From positions 1-5,661 of the forward strand of contig JAKAWF010000247.1 of NCBI GenBank assembly GCA_021817025.1: a DNA stretch of 5,661 nucleotides, given 5' to 3'. Position numbers and translations under genes: made by a program. This document shows, in pieces, positions 1 to 5,661 of this stretch (positions are counted from its first letter, which is position 1; each line of letters opens with the position of its first letter). Under the pieces are notes generated by a model. The model saw nothing but the letters and a program-made list of their open reading frames with translations. It did not search any database and had not been told where the DNA came from. Source of the DNA: a bacterium. GTDB lineage: Bacteria; Chloroflexota; Dormibacteria; UBA8260; Bog-877.

Positions 1-2109
1 CAGCTCGGTCGCCTGGTCGACCGCGTCCCGGGCCCGCCCCTGGTCCCGGCCCAGCCAGGCGTCGGCAGCCTGCAGCTGGACGACGATTCCGGCGAGCCCC
101 TGGGCCAGGGTGTCATGGATCTCACGCGCGATGCGGTTGCGCTCGTTGATGGTGGCCAATTCCTGGGTTTCGGCGAAGAGCTGAGCGTTGCGCAGGGCCA
201 GGGCCAGGTGGCCAGCCACCACCTCCAGGAGCTCCATCTGACGCCGTCCCAGATGATGGCGATGGCGCAGGGCGAGGTAGCCGACCTGATCTCCCGCGGT
301 GGTGAGGGGGATCAGCAGCAGCCCGGGCCGCTGCACGGCCTGGGTGACCGCGGCCGGGGATAGCTCGGCCAGCACCGGCCGCAGATCGACGACTGCTTCG
401 GGATCGCCTTCCGAGTCCGCCGACCGACCGACCAGCCGCATCCCGGTGGCGTCCATCCCATCGGCCAGGTACACCGAGACCTCGGGCAGGCCCCAGACCG
501 CACGCAGCTGAGCGGCCGCGGTGCTCGCCACGTCCGACACCACCAGCGAGCGGCTCATCTCACCGGTGACGGAGTTGAGGGTGGCCAGCTCCTGATTCCG
601 CTGGGTCAGCTCGGCGGTGCGCTCCTCGACCTTGTGCTCCAGCTCCTGATGGGCCCCGTCGATCTGCCGGTGCTGGTCTGAAAGCCGCTGCCTCATGCCC
701 TCCAGCGTCCGCTCCAGGGTGCCGATCTCGTCTGGACCCCCGGGCGACACCGCGACCTCGGTGGAGAGGTCCCCGGCCGCGATCCTCCCCGAGGCGGCCG
801 TCAGGCGGGAGAGCGGCACCAGCAGCCGCCGGCTGAGGACGTTGGTGAGAGCCACCACCATCACGGCGAGGAGGAGCAGGATCGGCAGGAGCAGGGCACC
901 CACCCCGGCCAGCCCCCGGCTTATCTGCTGGGAGAAGCCCACCACACTGCTGTCCAAACCGGCCACCGGCAGCGCCACCCCCAGGCTCCACCGGCTGGCG
1001 GGCAGCGGGCTGTAGAAGACGTCGACCGGAACCCCGTCAAGGGTGATCTGGCGGCGCCCCTGCAGACCCAGACGCATCGCGCTGGCGACGGGGAACCAGG
1101 GATTGTTCCTGGCGGTGAGGCTCACCACCGGGGCTTGCTTGCCCTTGGTCTTGAGGCCCAGGGCGGCGGTCCCGCCGCGGCCGACACTGATCACCGTGCC
1201 CTCGCCGCTGACCAGGAAGGCGTAACTTCCCTGGGCGCTTCCGGGAGGGCCGACCAAGAAGGTGGATACCAGGTCGCGTACCGTGATGTTGGCACCCACT
1301 CGGAACTGCAGGCCCCCGGGCGCAACCCCCTGGGTGGCGACGGTCACGGTCTCGCCACCCGCCCTGGGGTTGGAGTAAACCGGGGTCCAGATCGCCCCCT
1401 GCGGCGACCGCGCGACCAGCGCCCGCCACTGCGAGGACTGCAGCTGGTCGGCGGCCTGCTGCTCCGCCACGCCCAGCGCGTACTCGGACTGGGAGGGCAG
1501 GAGCTGCTCGAAGCTCGAGCTCTGCCCGCTCGGCACCGCGCCGCTGGGGGCGACCGCCAGCAAGCCGCTCTGGGGCAGCTCCAACCACACCTCGGCGATC
1601 TCCGGGTGCAGTTGGGAGATGGTGGACATCTCCGACTCCAGACTGCGCAGCGCGAGAACCTTGGCCCCGGGCGTCGGGGAGCTGGCCCCGGGACCCAGGA
1701 TCGTGACCCCGGGCACCGCCGCCGCCTGAGGATTGGTCTCGGCTAGCACATTGCTGGCGGCCTGGCCGAGCAGGCCGATCTGGTTCTCGATGGAGGCCAG
1801 CTCGTCGTTGACGATGGCCGCCTTGCTGCGGACCAGATCCTCGAGATGGGTCCCCTGGCTGGCGACCAGCGCGTTGTTGGCGGTCCGCAGGGCGCCGCTG
1901 TTGAGTCCGGAGATGGCGGTGAACCCGGCCAGGCTGAACAGCCCCAAGGGGATCACGGACACGGCCAGCATCGAAACCAGAATCCGCCGCCGGATGCTCA
2001 GGTTCTGCCAGCGGGGGAGCCGGGCCCTCAGGCGGGACGGCGGGGAGTGCTCGACGCGGTACTTGGCCACTTCTCTAAATCGGCACCATCTGCTTGCCCT
2101 GGTAGCCAT
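1..2109 (-). CDS. Membrane sensor histidine kinase, NarL/DegS (HisKA_3) type, Cache-like/HAMP/GAF; C-terminus off the left edge
   Basis: Probable sensor kinase that autophosphorylates a histidine and passes the phosphate to a LuxR/NarL-type response regulator. Reading the minus strand from ATG 2109 gives 703 uninterrupted codons to the window edge. Seen: a basic N-terminus, a membrane helix at about residues 43-66, an external region 67-398, a second helix 401-424, a HAMP linker about 425-480 (ending in PDEIGTLERTLEGM), a coiled coil 475-515 rich in Glu/Gln, a GAF-like domain about 515-648, and an H-box ERNRIAREIHDTLAQGLAG with the phospho-acceptor His665 followed by Asp666. The motif and spacing are typical of the HisKA_3 family. 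The external part (FLVSGEGTVISVG near 298-310, NNPWF near 335, SRWSLGVALP at 372-381) resembles a double Cache ligand-binding fold; that assignment and its ligand are inferred. The HATPase_c domain must lie outside the window. The start is uncertain: GTG 2070 is in frame 13 codons downstream, and neither start has a convincing Shine-Dalgarno. It is divergent from the glycerate kinase. Confidence 0.92.
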   Translation of the reverse strand, partial: MATRASRWCRFREVAKYRVEHSPPSRLRARLPRWQNLSIRRRILVSMLAVSVIPLGLFSLAGFTAISGLNSGALRTANNALVASQGTHLEDLVRSKAAIVNDELASIENQIGLLGQAASNVLAETNPQAAAVPGVTILGPGASSPTPGAKVLALRSLESEMSTISQLHPEIAEVWLELPQSGLLAVAPSGAVPSGQSSSFEQLLPSQSEYALGVAEQQAADQLQSSQWRALVARSPQGAIWTPVYSNPRAGGETVTVATQGVAPGGLQFRVGANITVRDLVSTFLVGPPGSAQGSYAFLVSGEGTVISVGRGGTAALGLKTKGKQAPVVSLTARNNPWFPVASAMRLGLQGRRQITLDGVPVDVFYSPLPASRWSLGVALPVAGLDSSVVGFSQQISRGLAGVGALLLPILLLLAVMVVALTNVLSRRLLVPLSRLTAASGRIAAGDLSTEVAVSPGGPDEIGTLERTLEGMRQRLSDQHRQIDGAHQELEHKVEERTAELTQRNQELATLNSVTGEMSRSLVVSDVASTAAAQLRAVWGLPEVSVYLADGMDATGMRLVGRSADSEGDPEAVVDLRPVLAELSPAAVTQAVQRPGLLLIPLTTAGDQVGYLALRHRHHLGRRQMELLEVVAGHLALALRNAQLFAETQELATINERNRIAREIHDTLAQGLAGIVVQLQAADAWLGRDQGRARDAVDQATEL

Positions 2110-2172
2110 CGTACACCGGCCGCGGTCTCGGCTCGCCGTTCCCCGAGGGCACGTTTCGGTTAGACCGGGGTC
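2110..2172. other. 63-bp divergent intergenic region between the histidine kinase and glycerate kinase
   Basis: This short gap must hold the promoters of both divergent genes unless they start inside coding sequence. On the minus strand TACGAT (2113-2108) is a 4/6 match to a -10 box but overlaps the kinase ATG. If it is used, translation would more likely begin at GTG 2070. On the plus strand TAGACC (2161-2166) sits 6 nt before the glycerate kinase GTG, the spacing expected of a leaderless start, but it lacks the final T of the consensus. No -35 box, terminator or long inverted repeat is visible. Confidence 0.5.
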
Positions 2173-3408
2173 GTGACCGACCCTCGCCCGACCCGCGTCC
2201 TGCTGGCCCCCAACGCGTTCAAGGGCACCATGAGCGCGGTCCAGGCCTGCTCCGCGATGGCGGCCGGGGTCCGCCAGGTGCTGCCAAGGGCCAAGGTGGT
2301 GCGACTGCCCATGGCGGACGGGGGCGATGGCTTCCTGGCCACGCTGGTCGCCGCCCGCGGCGGGAGCACGACCCAGCATCTCGTTCCCGGCCCCTTGCTG
2401 GAGCCGATTCGGGCCCCGATCGGGTGGCTGCCTGGAACGGCCTTCCCAACCGCTGTGATCGAGCTGGCCGCCGCCGGCGGGATCGCCCGGATCGCCCACC
2501 CCAGCCCCCGGACCGCCGCGGCCGCCAGCACCCGCGGTCTGGGCGCGCTCATCGGCGCCGCTCTCGAGCGCGCCCCCGAGCTGATCCTCGTCGGCATCGG
2601 GGGCAGCTCCTCCAGCGACGGCGGAGCCGGCATGGCCCGGGCTCTCGGCTACCGACTCCTCAAGACGGACGGGGAAGAGATCCCCGAGGGCGGGTCGGGA
2701 CTGCGGCGACTCCACCACATAGAGGCGGGCCAGGTCGACCCCCGGCTGGCCGCGGTCAGGGTGCTGGTGGCGTGTGACGTCACCAACTCGCTGCTCGGGC
2801 CCCTGGGAGCGGCCGCCGTCTACGCGCCCCAGAAGGGAGCCGATCCCCTCACCGCCGCCCGCCTGGAGGCGGGACTCCACCGCTTGGCTCAGGTTGCGGG
2901 GCGGGATCTCGGAACTGCTGGCCTGGAGCACAGGCCAGGATCAGGGGCTGCCGGCGGCACCGGATTCGGGCTGGTCGCCTTCTGCGGGGCCCAGCTGACG
3001 CCTGGGGTCGATCTGGTGGCCGAGGCCTGCGACCTGGACGGCCAGATGGCGGGCGCCGACCTGGTCATCACTGGGGAGGGGAGTTTCGATCTCGGCAGTC
3101 TGCAGGGGAAGGTCCCCGGGGAGGTCGCCAGGCGGGCTCGATCGGCCGGAGTCCAATGCATGGTCATCACCGGGTCCAGCCAGGCGGAGGCCCGGGGTGC
3201 ACTGGAGCGGCTGGGCGCCCGGCTGCTCGAAACCGGCACCGACATCAGCGGGCTCGAACGCGGCGACCCGCGCGAGACGGCCCTGATCCGACGCCGGGCC
3301 CGGGCCGCCGTGCGCCGGGCGGCCGTCCGGGCCTGCGCGATGATGGCCGTCCGGGGCCCCGACACGACTGCCGTCGACCCGCCCGGCCCGGCGGGGCGCG
3401 GTCAGTAG
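2173..3408 (+). CDS. glxK: Glycerate 2-kinase, GlxK/GarK family
   Basis: Complete 411-residue protein of the cytosolic glycerate kinase family that uses ATP to convert D-glycerate to 2-phosphoglycerate, at the end of glyoxylate, glycolate or glucarate breakdown. Family signatures are in order: APNAFKGTMSA at residues 12-22, LPMADGGDGF at 45-54, IELAAAGGIA at 96-105, the glycine/serine loop GIGGSSSSDGGAGMARALGY at 141-160, ACDVTNSLLGPLGAA at 200-214, APQKGAD at 218-224, GAAGGTGFGL at 258-267 and DLVITGEGSFD at 296-306. Start is GTG 2173, chosen because the conserved APNAFKGT block follows within a dozen residues; only a weak GGGG lies upstream. The protein is slightly longer than the usual roughly 380 residues, largely from an Arg/Ala-rich tail after about residue 372. 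The GEGSFDLGSLQGK block departs from the common GEGxxDxQ pattern, with Gly where Gln is usual. It diverges from the kinase and overlaps ilvE tail to tail by 7 bp. The 2-phosphoglycerate product is family knowledge, not read from the sequence. Confidence 0.95.
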   Translation: MTDPRPTRVLLAPNAFKGTMSAVQACSAMAAGVRQVLPRAKVVRLPMADGGDGFLATLVAARGGSTTQHLVPGPLLEPIRAPIGWLPGTAFPTAVIELAAAGGIARIAHPSPRTAAAASTRGLGALIGAALERAPELILVGIGGSSSSDGGAGMARALGYRLLKTDGEEIPEGGSGLRRLHHIEAGQVDPRLAAVRVLVACDVTNSLLGPLGAAAVYAPQKGADPLTAARLEAGLHRLAQVAGRDLGTAGLEHRPGSGAAGGTGFGLVAFCGAQLTPGVDLVAEACDLDGQMAGADLVITGEGSFDLGSLQGKVPGEVARRARSAGVQCMVITGSSQAEARGALERLGARLLETGTDISGLERGDPRETALIRRRARAAVRRAAVRACAMMAVRGPDTTAVDPPGPAGRGQ

Positions 3409-4412
3409 ACCGGCAGACACCACTCCCGGTACTTCTCCAGCTCGCCGCGCACCGCCTGCGCGTAGAGCTTCTGGAGCTGCCTGGCGTAGGGACCGATCTC
3501 GCCATCACCGACCGGATACCGGTCGATCTCGACCACCGGTGACAGTTCGGCGCCGGTCCCGCAGAGCAAGACCTCGTCCGCGATGTAGAGCTCAGTGCGG
3601 TCGATGGAGCGCTCCACGACCGGCAGCCCCAGCTCCTCGGTCCAGAGCTGCATCACCGTGGCGCGGGTGATGCCCTCCAGGATGTTGTCGTAGACCGGAG
3701 GCGTTATCAGGGTTCCCCGTCGGACCATGAACAGGTTCTCCGCCGAGCCTTCGCACACGTGCCCGTCCTGGCCCAGCACGATCGCCTCGTCGAAGCCGTT
3801 CTCATGGGCCTCGGTCTTGGCCAGCGCGGAGTTGACGTAGGTGCCGGTGATCTTGGCCCTTGCCGGGGCCGTGTTGTCGTCCACCCGGCGCCACGAAGAG
3901 ACCATGCAGCGGGCTCCCTGGGCAGCCCCGATGTAGTTGCCGAGCGGCTGCGAGTAGATGAGGAAGGCGTCCTCGAGGTTGTGGAGCCGGACCCCGATCT
4001 CCTCGCTGGACTTGTAGGCCAGCGGTCGGATGTAGACGTCGGAGCGAAACTGGTTGCGCCGGAGCAGGTCGGTGGTCAGGGCCACCAGCTCGTCGGTGCC
4101 GAAGGGAAGTCCCATCTTGAGAATCTTGGTGGACTGGCGCAGCCGTTCGTAGTGCTCTTGGACCCGGAACAAGTAGAGCTGGTGATGGGACTCGGCCCAG
4201 TAGGCCCGAATGCCCTCGAAGCAGCCGGTCCCGTAGTGAAGAGCATGCGTCATCGGGCCCACCCGACAGTCCCGATAGCGCCTCATCTCACCTTGGAAGT
4301 AGACCCAGGCGCTCGCCTGGTCAAACGGCGCCGGCTGGGCACGTGGCACTTCCTGCTCGGCCACATCCAGGAGCAACTGAGCCGACCTTCCGCTCTCTTC
4401 GTGGGCGTCCAT
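3402..4412 (-). CDS. ilvE: Branched-chain amino acid aminotransferase IlvE
   Basis: Complete 336-residue fold-type IV PLP enzyme that transfers the amino group between glutamate and the 2-keto acids of leucine, isoleucine and valine, the last step of their synthesis and the first of their breakdown. Seen: the substrate block MTHALHYGTGCFEGIRAY at 54-71, VYIRPLAYKS at 126-135, the PLP-binding lysine Lys187 in ARAKITGTYVNSALAKTEA (184-202), the cofactor motif CEGSAENLF at 220-228 with Glu221, the NILEGITRATV loop at 243-253 and GTGAELSPVVEID at 285-297. These match IlvE better than D-amino acid transaminase or aminodeoxychorismate lyase. Start is ATG 4412, supported by AGAGG five nucleotides upstream. 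The reading frame stays open upstream to 4754, but that extension is Arg/Pro-rich, overlaps yvcK and is unlikely to be translated. The chosen protein is longer than the roughly 309-residue E. coli enzyme because about 27 extra residues precede the VYFQGE strand. It is divergent from yvcK. Confidence 0.97.
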   Translation of the reverse strand: MDAHEESGRSAQLLLDVAEQEVPRAQPAPFDQASAWVYFQGEMRRYRDCRVGPMTHALHYGTGCFEGIRAYWAESHHQLYLFRVQEHYERLRQSTKILKMGLPFGTDELVALTTDLLRRNQFRSDVYIRPLAYKSSEEIGVRLHNLEDAFLIYSQPLGNYIGAAQGARCMVSSWRRVDDNTAPARAKITGTYVNSALAKTEAHENGFDEAIVLGQDGHVCEGSAENLFMVRRGTLITPPVYDNILEGITRATVMQLWTEELGLPVVERSIDRTELYIADEVLLCGTGAELSPVVEIDRYPVGDGEIGPYARQLQKLYAQAVRGELEKYREWCLPVY

Positions 4413-4417
4413 CACAA

Positions 4418-4422
4418 CCTCT
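4418..4422 (-). promoter_or_regulatory. Ribosome binding site of ilvE
   Basis: On the minus strand AGAGG lies five nucleotides before the ATG at 4412. It is the best Shine-Dalgarno in the window and decides the ilvE start in favour of 4412 over the longer open frame that begins at 4754. Confidence 0.7.
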
Positions 4423-4461
4423 ATAAGACAGAACCGGGCGGTGCGCCGCGGACCCAGGGCC

Positions 4462-4467
4462 AGTATA
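4462..4467 (-). promoter_or_regulatory. Possible -10 box for ilvE
   Basis: TATACT on the minus strand matches the sigma-70 consensus TATAAT at five of six positions and stands out in a very GC-rich background. Initiation would fall near 4455, leaving a leader of about 40 nt that includes the AGAGG ribosome binding site. No recognisable -35 hexamer lies 16-18 bp upstream, so this is a candidate only. Confidence 0.3.
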
Positions 4468-4621
4468 CGTCTGGCTCGCCGGGCCGGCCGCAGCCAGGGC
4501 GACGGCGGTGGGACGGCGGACGACCTCGCCGATCCGGTACGAGGATGTGAGGGCGCGGCTGAGACCCTCTCGCCGTCGCCTCCCAAGCGCGGGCGCGCCC
4601 CTGGCCGGCCCCGGCGGCGAC

Positions 4622-4640
4622 CGCCTTCGGTTCGAAGGCG
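4622..4640 (+). repeat. Perfect inverted repeat 1 upstream of yvcK (8-bp stem, 3-nt loop)
   Basis: CGCCTTCG at 4622-4629 is the exact reverse complement of CGAAGGCG at 4633-4640, with GTT between them. As RNA it would form a tight hairpin. The 3' arm contains AAGG, the closest thing to a ribosome binding site near the yvcK start, so folding would hide it. There is no T-run after it, so it is not a classical Rho-independent terminator. It adjoins inverted repeat 2 with no gap. Confidence 0.75.
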
Positions 4641-4671
4641 GATGTGGGCGGTGGTACCATCCGCCCACATC
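4641..4671 (+). repeat. Perfect inverted repeat 2 abutting the yvcK ATG (11-bp stem, 9-nt loop)
   Basis: GATGTGGGCGG at 4641-4651 is the exact reverse complement of CCGCCCACATC at 4661-4671, enclosing TGGTACCAT at 4652-4660. The right arm ends one base before the yvcK ATG at 4672. The central TGGTACCA is itself palindromic, so nearly the whole 31-bp element has dyad symmetry. It could be a protein operator in DNA or a hairpin in RNA controlling ribosome access. The sequence shows the symmetry; the role is inferred. Confidence 0.75.
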
Positions 4672-5661
4672 ATGCGAACGCCACGCTTCACCTCGGGCGT
4701 GACGCGGTGGTTGGTCCCCGGTCTCCACGTCAAACGCTGGTTGGGGGTCACCATCGTCGCGGTCGTGGCGATCAGCCTCGGGATCAGCTATGCGCTCCGA
4801 GACTTTTACCTCCACGCCCGTCTGCCCGCCTTCACCTACGGCCTGACCCTTCAGTTCTGGCCCCGCTGGGTGCGAGCGGTCCTCTTCGCCGCTTTCGGAC
4901 TGCTGCTGCTGGCACTTGGGCTCTACAAGCTGACGAAGTCCCTGCTCAGCCCCTTCCCCGGGGGTGACAAGGCCTTGGTGGAGCGGCTCTACGACTTCCG
5001 CCGCCTGCGCAAGGGCCCCCGCATCGTGGCCGTGGGCGGGGGTACCGGGCTGTCCACCCTGCTGCGCGGGATCAAGAGCTACAGCGGCAACGTCACCGCC
5101 CTGGTCACGGTGGCCGACGACGGCGGCAGCTCGGGTCGGCTGCGCCAGGAGTACCAGGTGCTGCCACCCGGGGACTTCCGCCAGTGCCTGACCGCCCTGG
5201 CCGATGTCGAGCCCCTGATGTCGGAGCTGTTCCAGTACCGATTCGAGGAGGGGTCCCTGCGCGGACACTCGTTCGGCAACCTCTTCATCATGGCGATGAC
5301 GGCGATCACCGGCGACTTCGAACACGCCCTGCGTGAATCGGGTCGGGTGCTGGCGGTGAGAGGGCAGATCGTCCCCTCGACCCTGGAGAGCGTGACCCTC
5401 TGCGCCGTTTCAGGTGACGAGGTGCTGGTGGGAGAGTCCCAGGTGCCCACTGGCAAGGGCCCCATCGGAGAGGTCTTCCTGGTGCCCGAGCATCCCCGGC
5501 TCAACCCGGAGGCCGAGCTGGCGATCATGAACGCGGACATGGTCGTGGTCGGCCCGGGCAGCCTCTACACCAGCCTGCTGCCCAACCTCCTGGTGCACGG
5601 GATGGTGGACAGCCTGCGCCGGTCGCCAGCGATCAAGGTCTACGTCTGCAACGTGGCCACC
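4672..5661 (+). CDS. yvcK: YvcK/GlmR (CofD-like) protein with N-terminal membrane anchor; C-terminus off the right edge
   Basis: YvcK proteins bind UDP-sugars. In Bacillus and mycobacteria they are needed for growth on gluconeogenic carbon and for directing carbon to cell-wall precursors. The 330 codons present show membrane helices at about 24-42 and 68-88, a basic linker, then the family core: IVAVGGGTGLSTLLRGIK at 118-135, TVADDGGSSGRLRQ at 146-159, PPGDFRQCLTALAD at 165-178, LRGHSFGNLFI at 196-206, VPSTLESVTL at 234-243 and VVVGPGSLYTSLLPNLLV at 291-308. The B. subtilis protein begins almost directly at the GGGTGLS block, so about 115 residues here are an added membrane module. About the last quarter is missing. 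Start is ATG 4672 by default, but it has no Shine-Dalgarno. GTG 4651, in frame seven codons upstream with GGCGGA ahead of it, is a real alternative. A whiA gene often follows yvcK, but no flanking gene is visible here to test that. Confidence 0.95.
   Translation, partial: MRTPRFTSGVTRWLVPGLHVKRWLGVTIVAVVAISLGISYALRDFYLHARLPAFTYGLTLQFWPRWVRAVLFAAFGLLLLALGLYKLTKSLLSPFPGGDKALVERLYDFRRLRKGPRIVAVGGGTGLSTLLRGIKSYSGNVTALVTVADDGGSSGRLRQEYQVLPPGDFRQCLTALADVEPLMSELFQYRFEEGSLRGHSFGNLFIMAMTAITGDFEHALRESGRVLAVRGQIVPSTLESVTLCAVSGDEVLVGESQVPTGKGPIGEVFLVPEHPRLNPEAELAIMNADMVVVGPGSLYTSLLPNLLVHGMVDSLRRSPAIKVYVCNVAT

Larger units (their letters stand above)
4413..4671. other. 259-bp divergent control region between ilvE and yvcK
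   Basis: No convincing gene lies in this gap; the open frames here have Arg/Pro-rich translations typical of non-coding GC-rich DNA. It holds the ilvE ribosome binding site (4418-4422), a possible ilvE -10 box (4462-4467), and two adjoining perfect inverted repeats at 4622-4671 abutting yvcK. A plus-strand TATAAG at 4422-4427 could be a -10 element for yvcK. That would give a leader of roughly 240 nt, but no -35 box accompanies it. Other items are a direct repeat GACGGCGG at 4501-4508 and 4512-4519, GGCCGGCC at 4482-4489 and again at 4603-4610, and the palindrome GGGCGCGCCC at 4591-4600. All are plausible by chance at this base composition. Confidence 0.6.

Noticed and set aside
1037..1746. 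Long open frames on both strands (1037-1588 minus, 1135-1746 plus) inside the kinase gene.
   Set aside because: The kinase frame explains the region with membrane helices, HAMP and an H-box. The others are low-complexity Arg/Gly/Pro translations.
3380..3430. Searched the convergent junction for a bidirectional terminator.
   Set aside because: No stem followed by a T-run on either strand; the two coding regions overlap here.
4501..4519. Direct repeat GACGGCGG with 3-bp spacer.
   Set aside because: Only two short copies in very GC-rich DNA, with no third unit or partner site; chance is a sufficient explanation.
4591..4610. Palindromes GGGCGCGCCC and GGCCGGCC upstream of yvcK.
   Set aside because: Short all-GC palindromes are expected at this composition, and GGCCGGCC recurs at 4482-4489 without any other shared context.
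4646..4666. UGGUACC within the yvcK leader resembles the conserved UGGNACC bulge of T-box riboswitches.
   Set aside because: In T-boxes this sequence is an internal bulge between two helices; here it sits in the terminal loop of a simple hairpin. No Stem I or specifier loop is recognisable upstream, and yvcK is not a known T-box target.
4413..4754. The ilvE frame stays open upstream to an ATG-like start at 4754, giving a 450-residue protein.
   Set aside because: The added 114 residues are Arg/Pro/Gly-rich with no family similarity, overlap the yvcK coding start, and the internal ATG 4412 has a proper Shine-Dalgarno.
4321..5325. A 334-codon minus-strand open frame antisense to yvcK.
   Set aside because: It mirrors the strongly conserved yvcK frame and overlaps ilvE; its His/Gln/Gly-rich composition is typical of an antisense shadow in GC-rich DNA.
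1..5661. Searched for tRNA genes, CRISPR repeats, insertion sequence ends and transposase motifs.
   Set aside because: None seen. Coding regions account for about 94 percent of the window and the two gaps contain no such elements.

Overview
This is a high-GC bacterial window with four protein-coding genes and almost no spare DNA. The membrane-anchored form of YvcK, the GC-rich codon use and the NarL-type histidine kinase suggest a GC-rich soil or environmental lineage. Chloroflexota, Candidatus Dormibacterota or a deep actinobacterium would fit, but this is an impression from protein style and cannot be settled from the window.

Layout, left to right. (1) Positions 1-2109, minus strand: the first 703 codons of a large membrane sensor histidine kinase. 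It has a transmembrane segment, a large extracytoplasmic sensor resembling a double Cache domain, a second transmembrane segment, HAMP, a coiled coil, GAF and a HisKA_3 H-box. The ATPase domain lies beyond the left edge. (2) After a 63-bp divergent gap, 2173-3408, plus strand: a complete GlxK/GarK-family glycerate 2-kinase. (3) Positions 3402-4412, minus strand: a complete branched-chain aminotransferase, IlvE. It converges on the glycerate kinase and the two stop ends overlap by 7 bp. (4) After a 259-bp divergent gap, 4672-5661, plus strand: the first 330 codons of a YvcK/GlmR (CofD-like) protein with a two-helix N-terminal membrane anchor. It runs off the right edge.

The genes alternate in strand, so the window holds no multi-gene operon. 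Glycerate kinase (feeding 2-phosphoglycerate into lower glycolysis), IlvE (branched-chain amino acids) and YvcK (carbon partitioning to the cell envelope) are all central metabolism, but their adjacency may be incidental. The kinase probably has a response regulator beyond the left edge.

The feature most worth a second look is non-coding. The 50 bp immediately before the yvcK ATG are two perfect inverted repeats placed back to back (8-bp stem, then 11-bp stem). An alternative 8-bp pairing would disrupt both. I see no mobile element, CRISPR array, tRNA, rRNA or clear terminator, and no obviously new multi-gene system.
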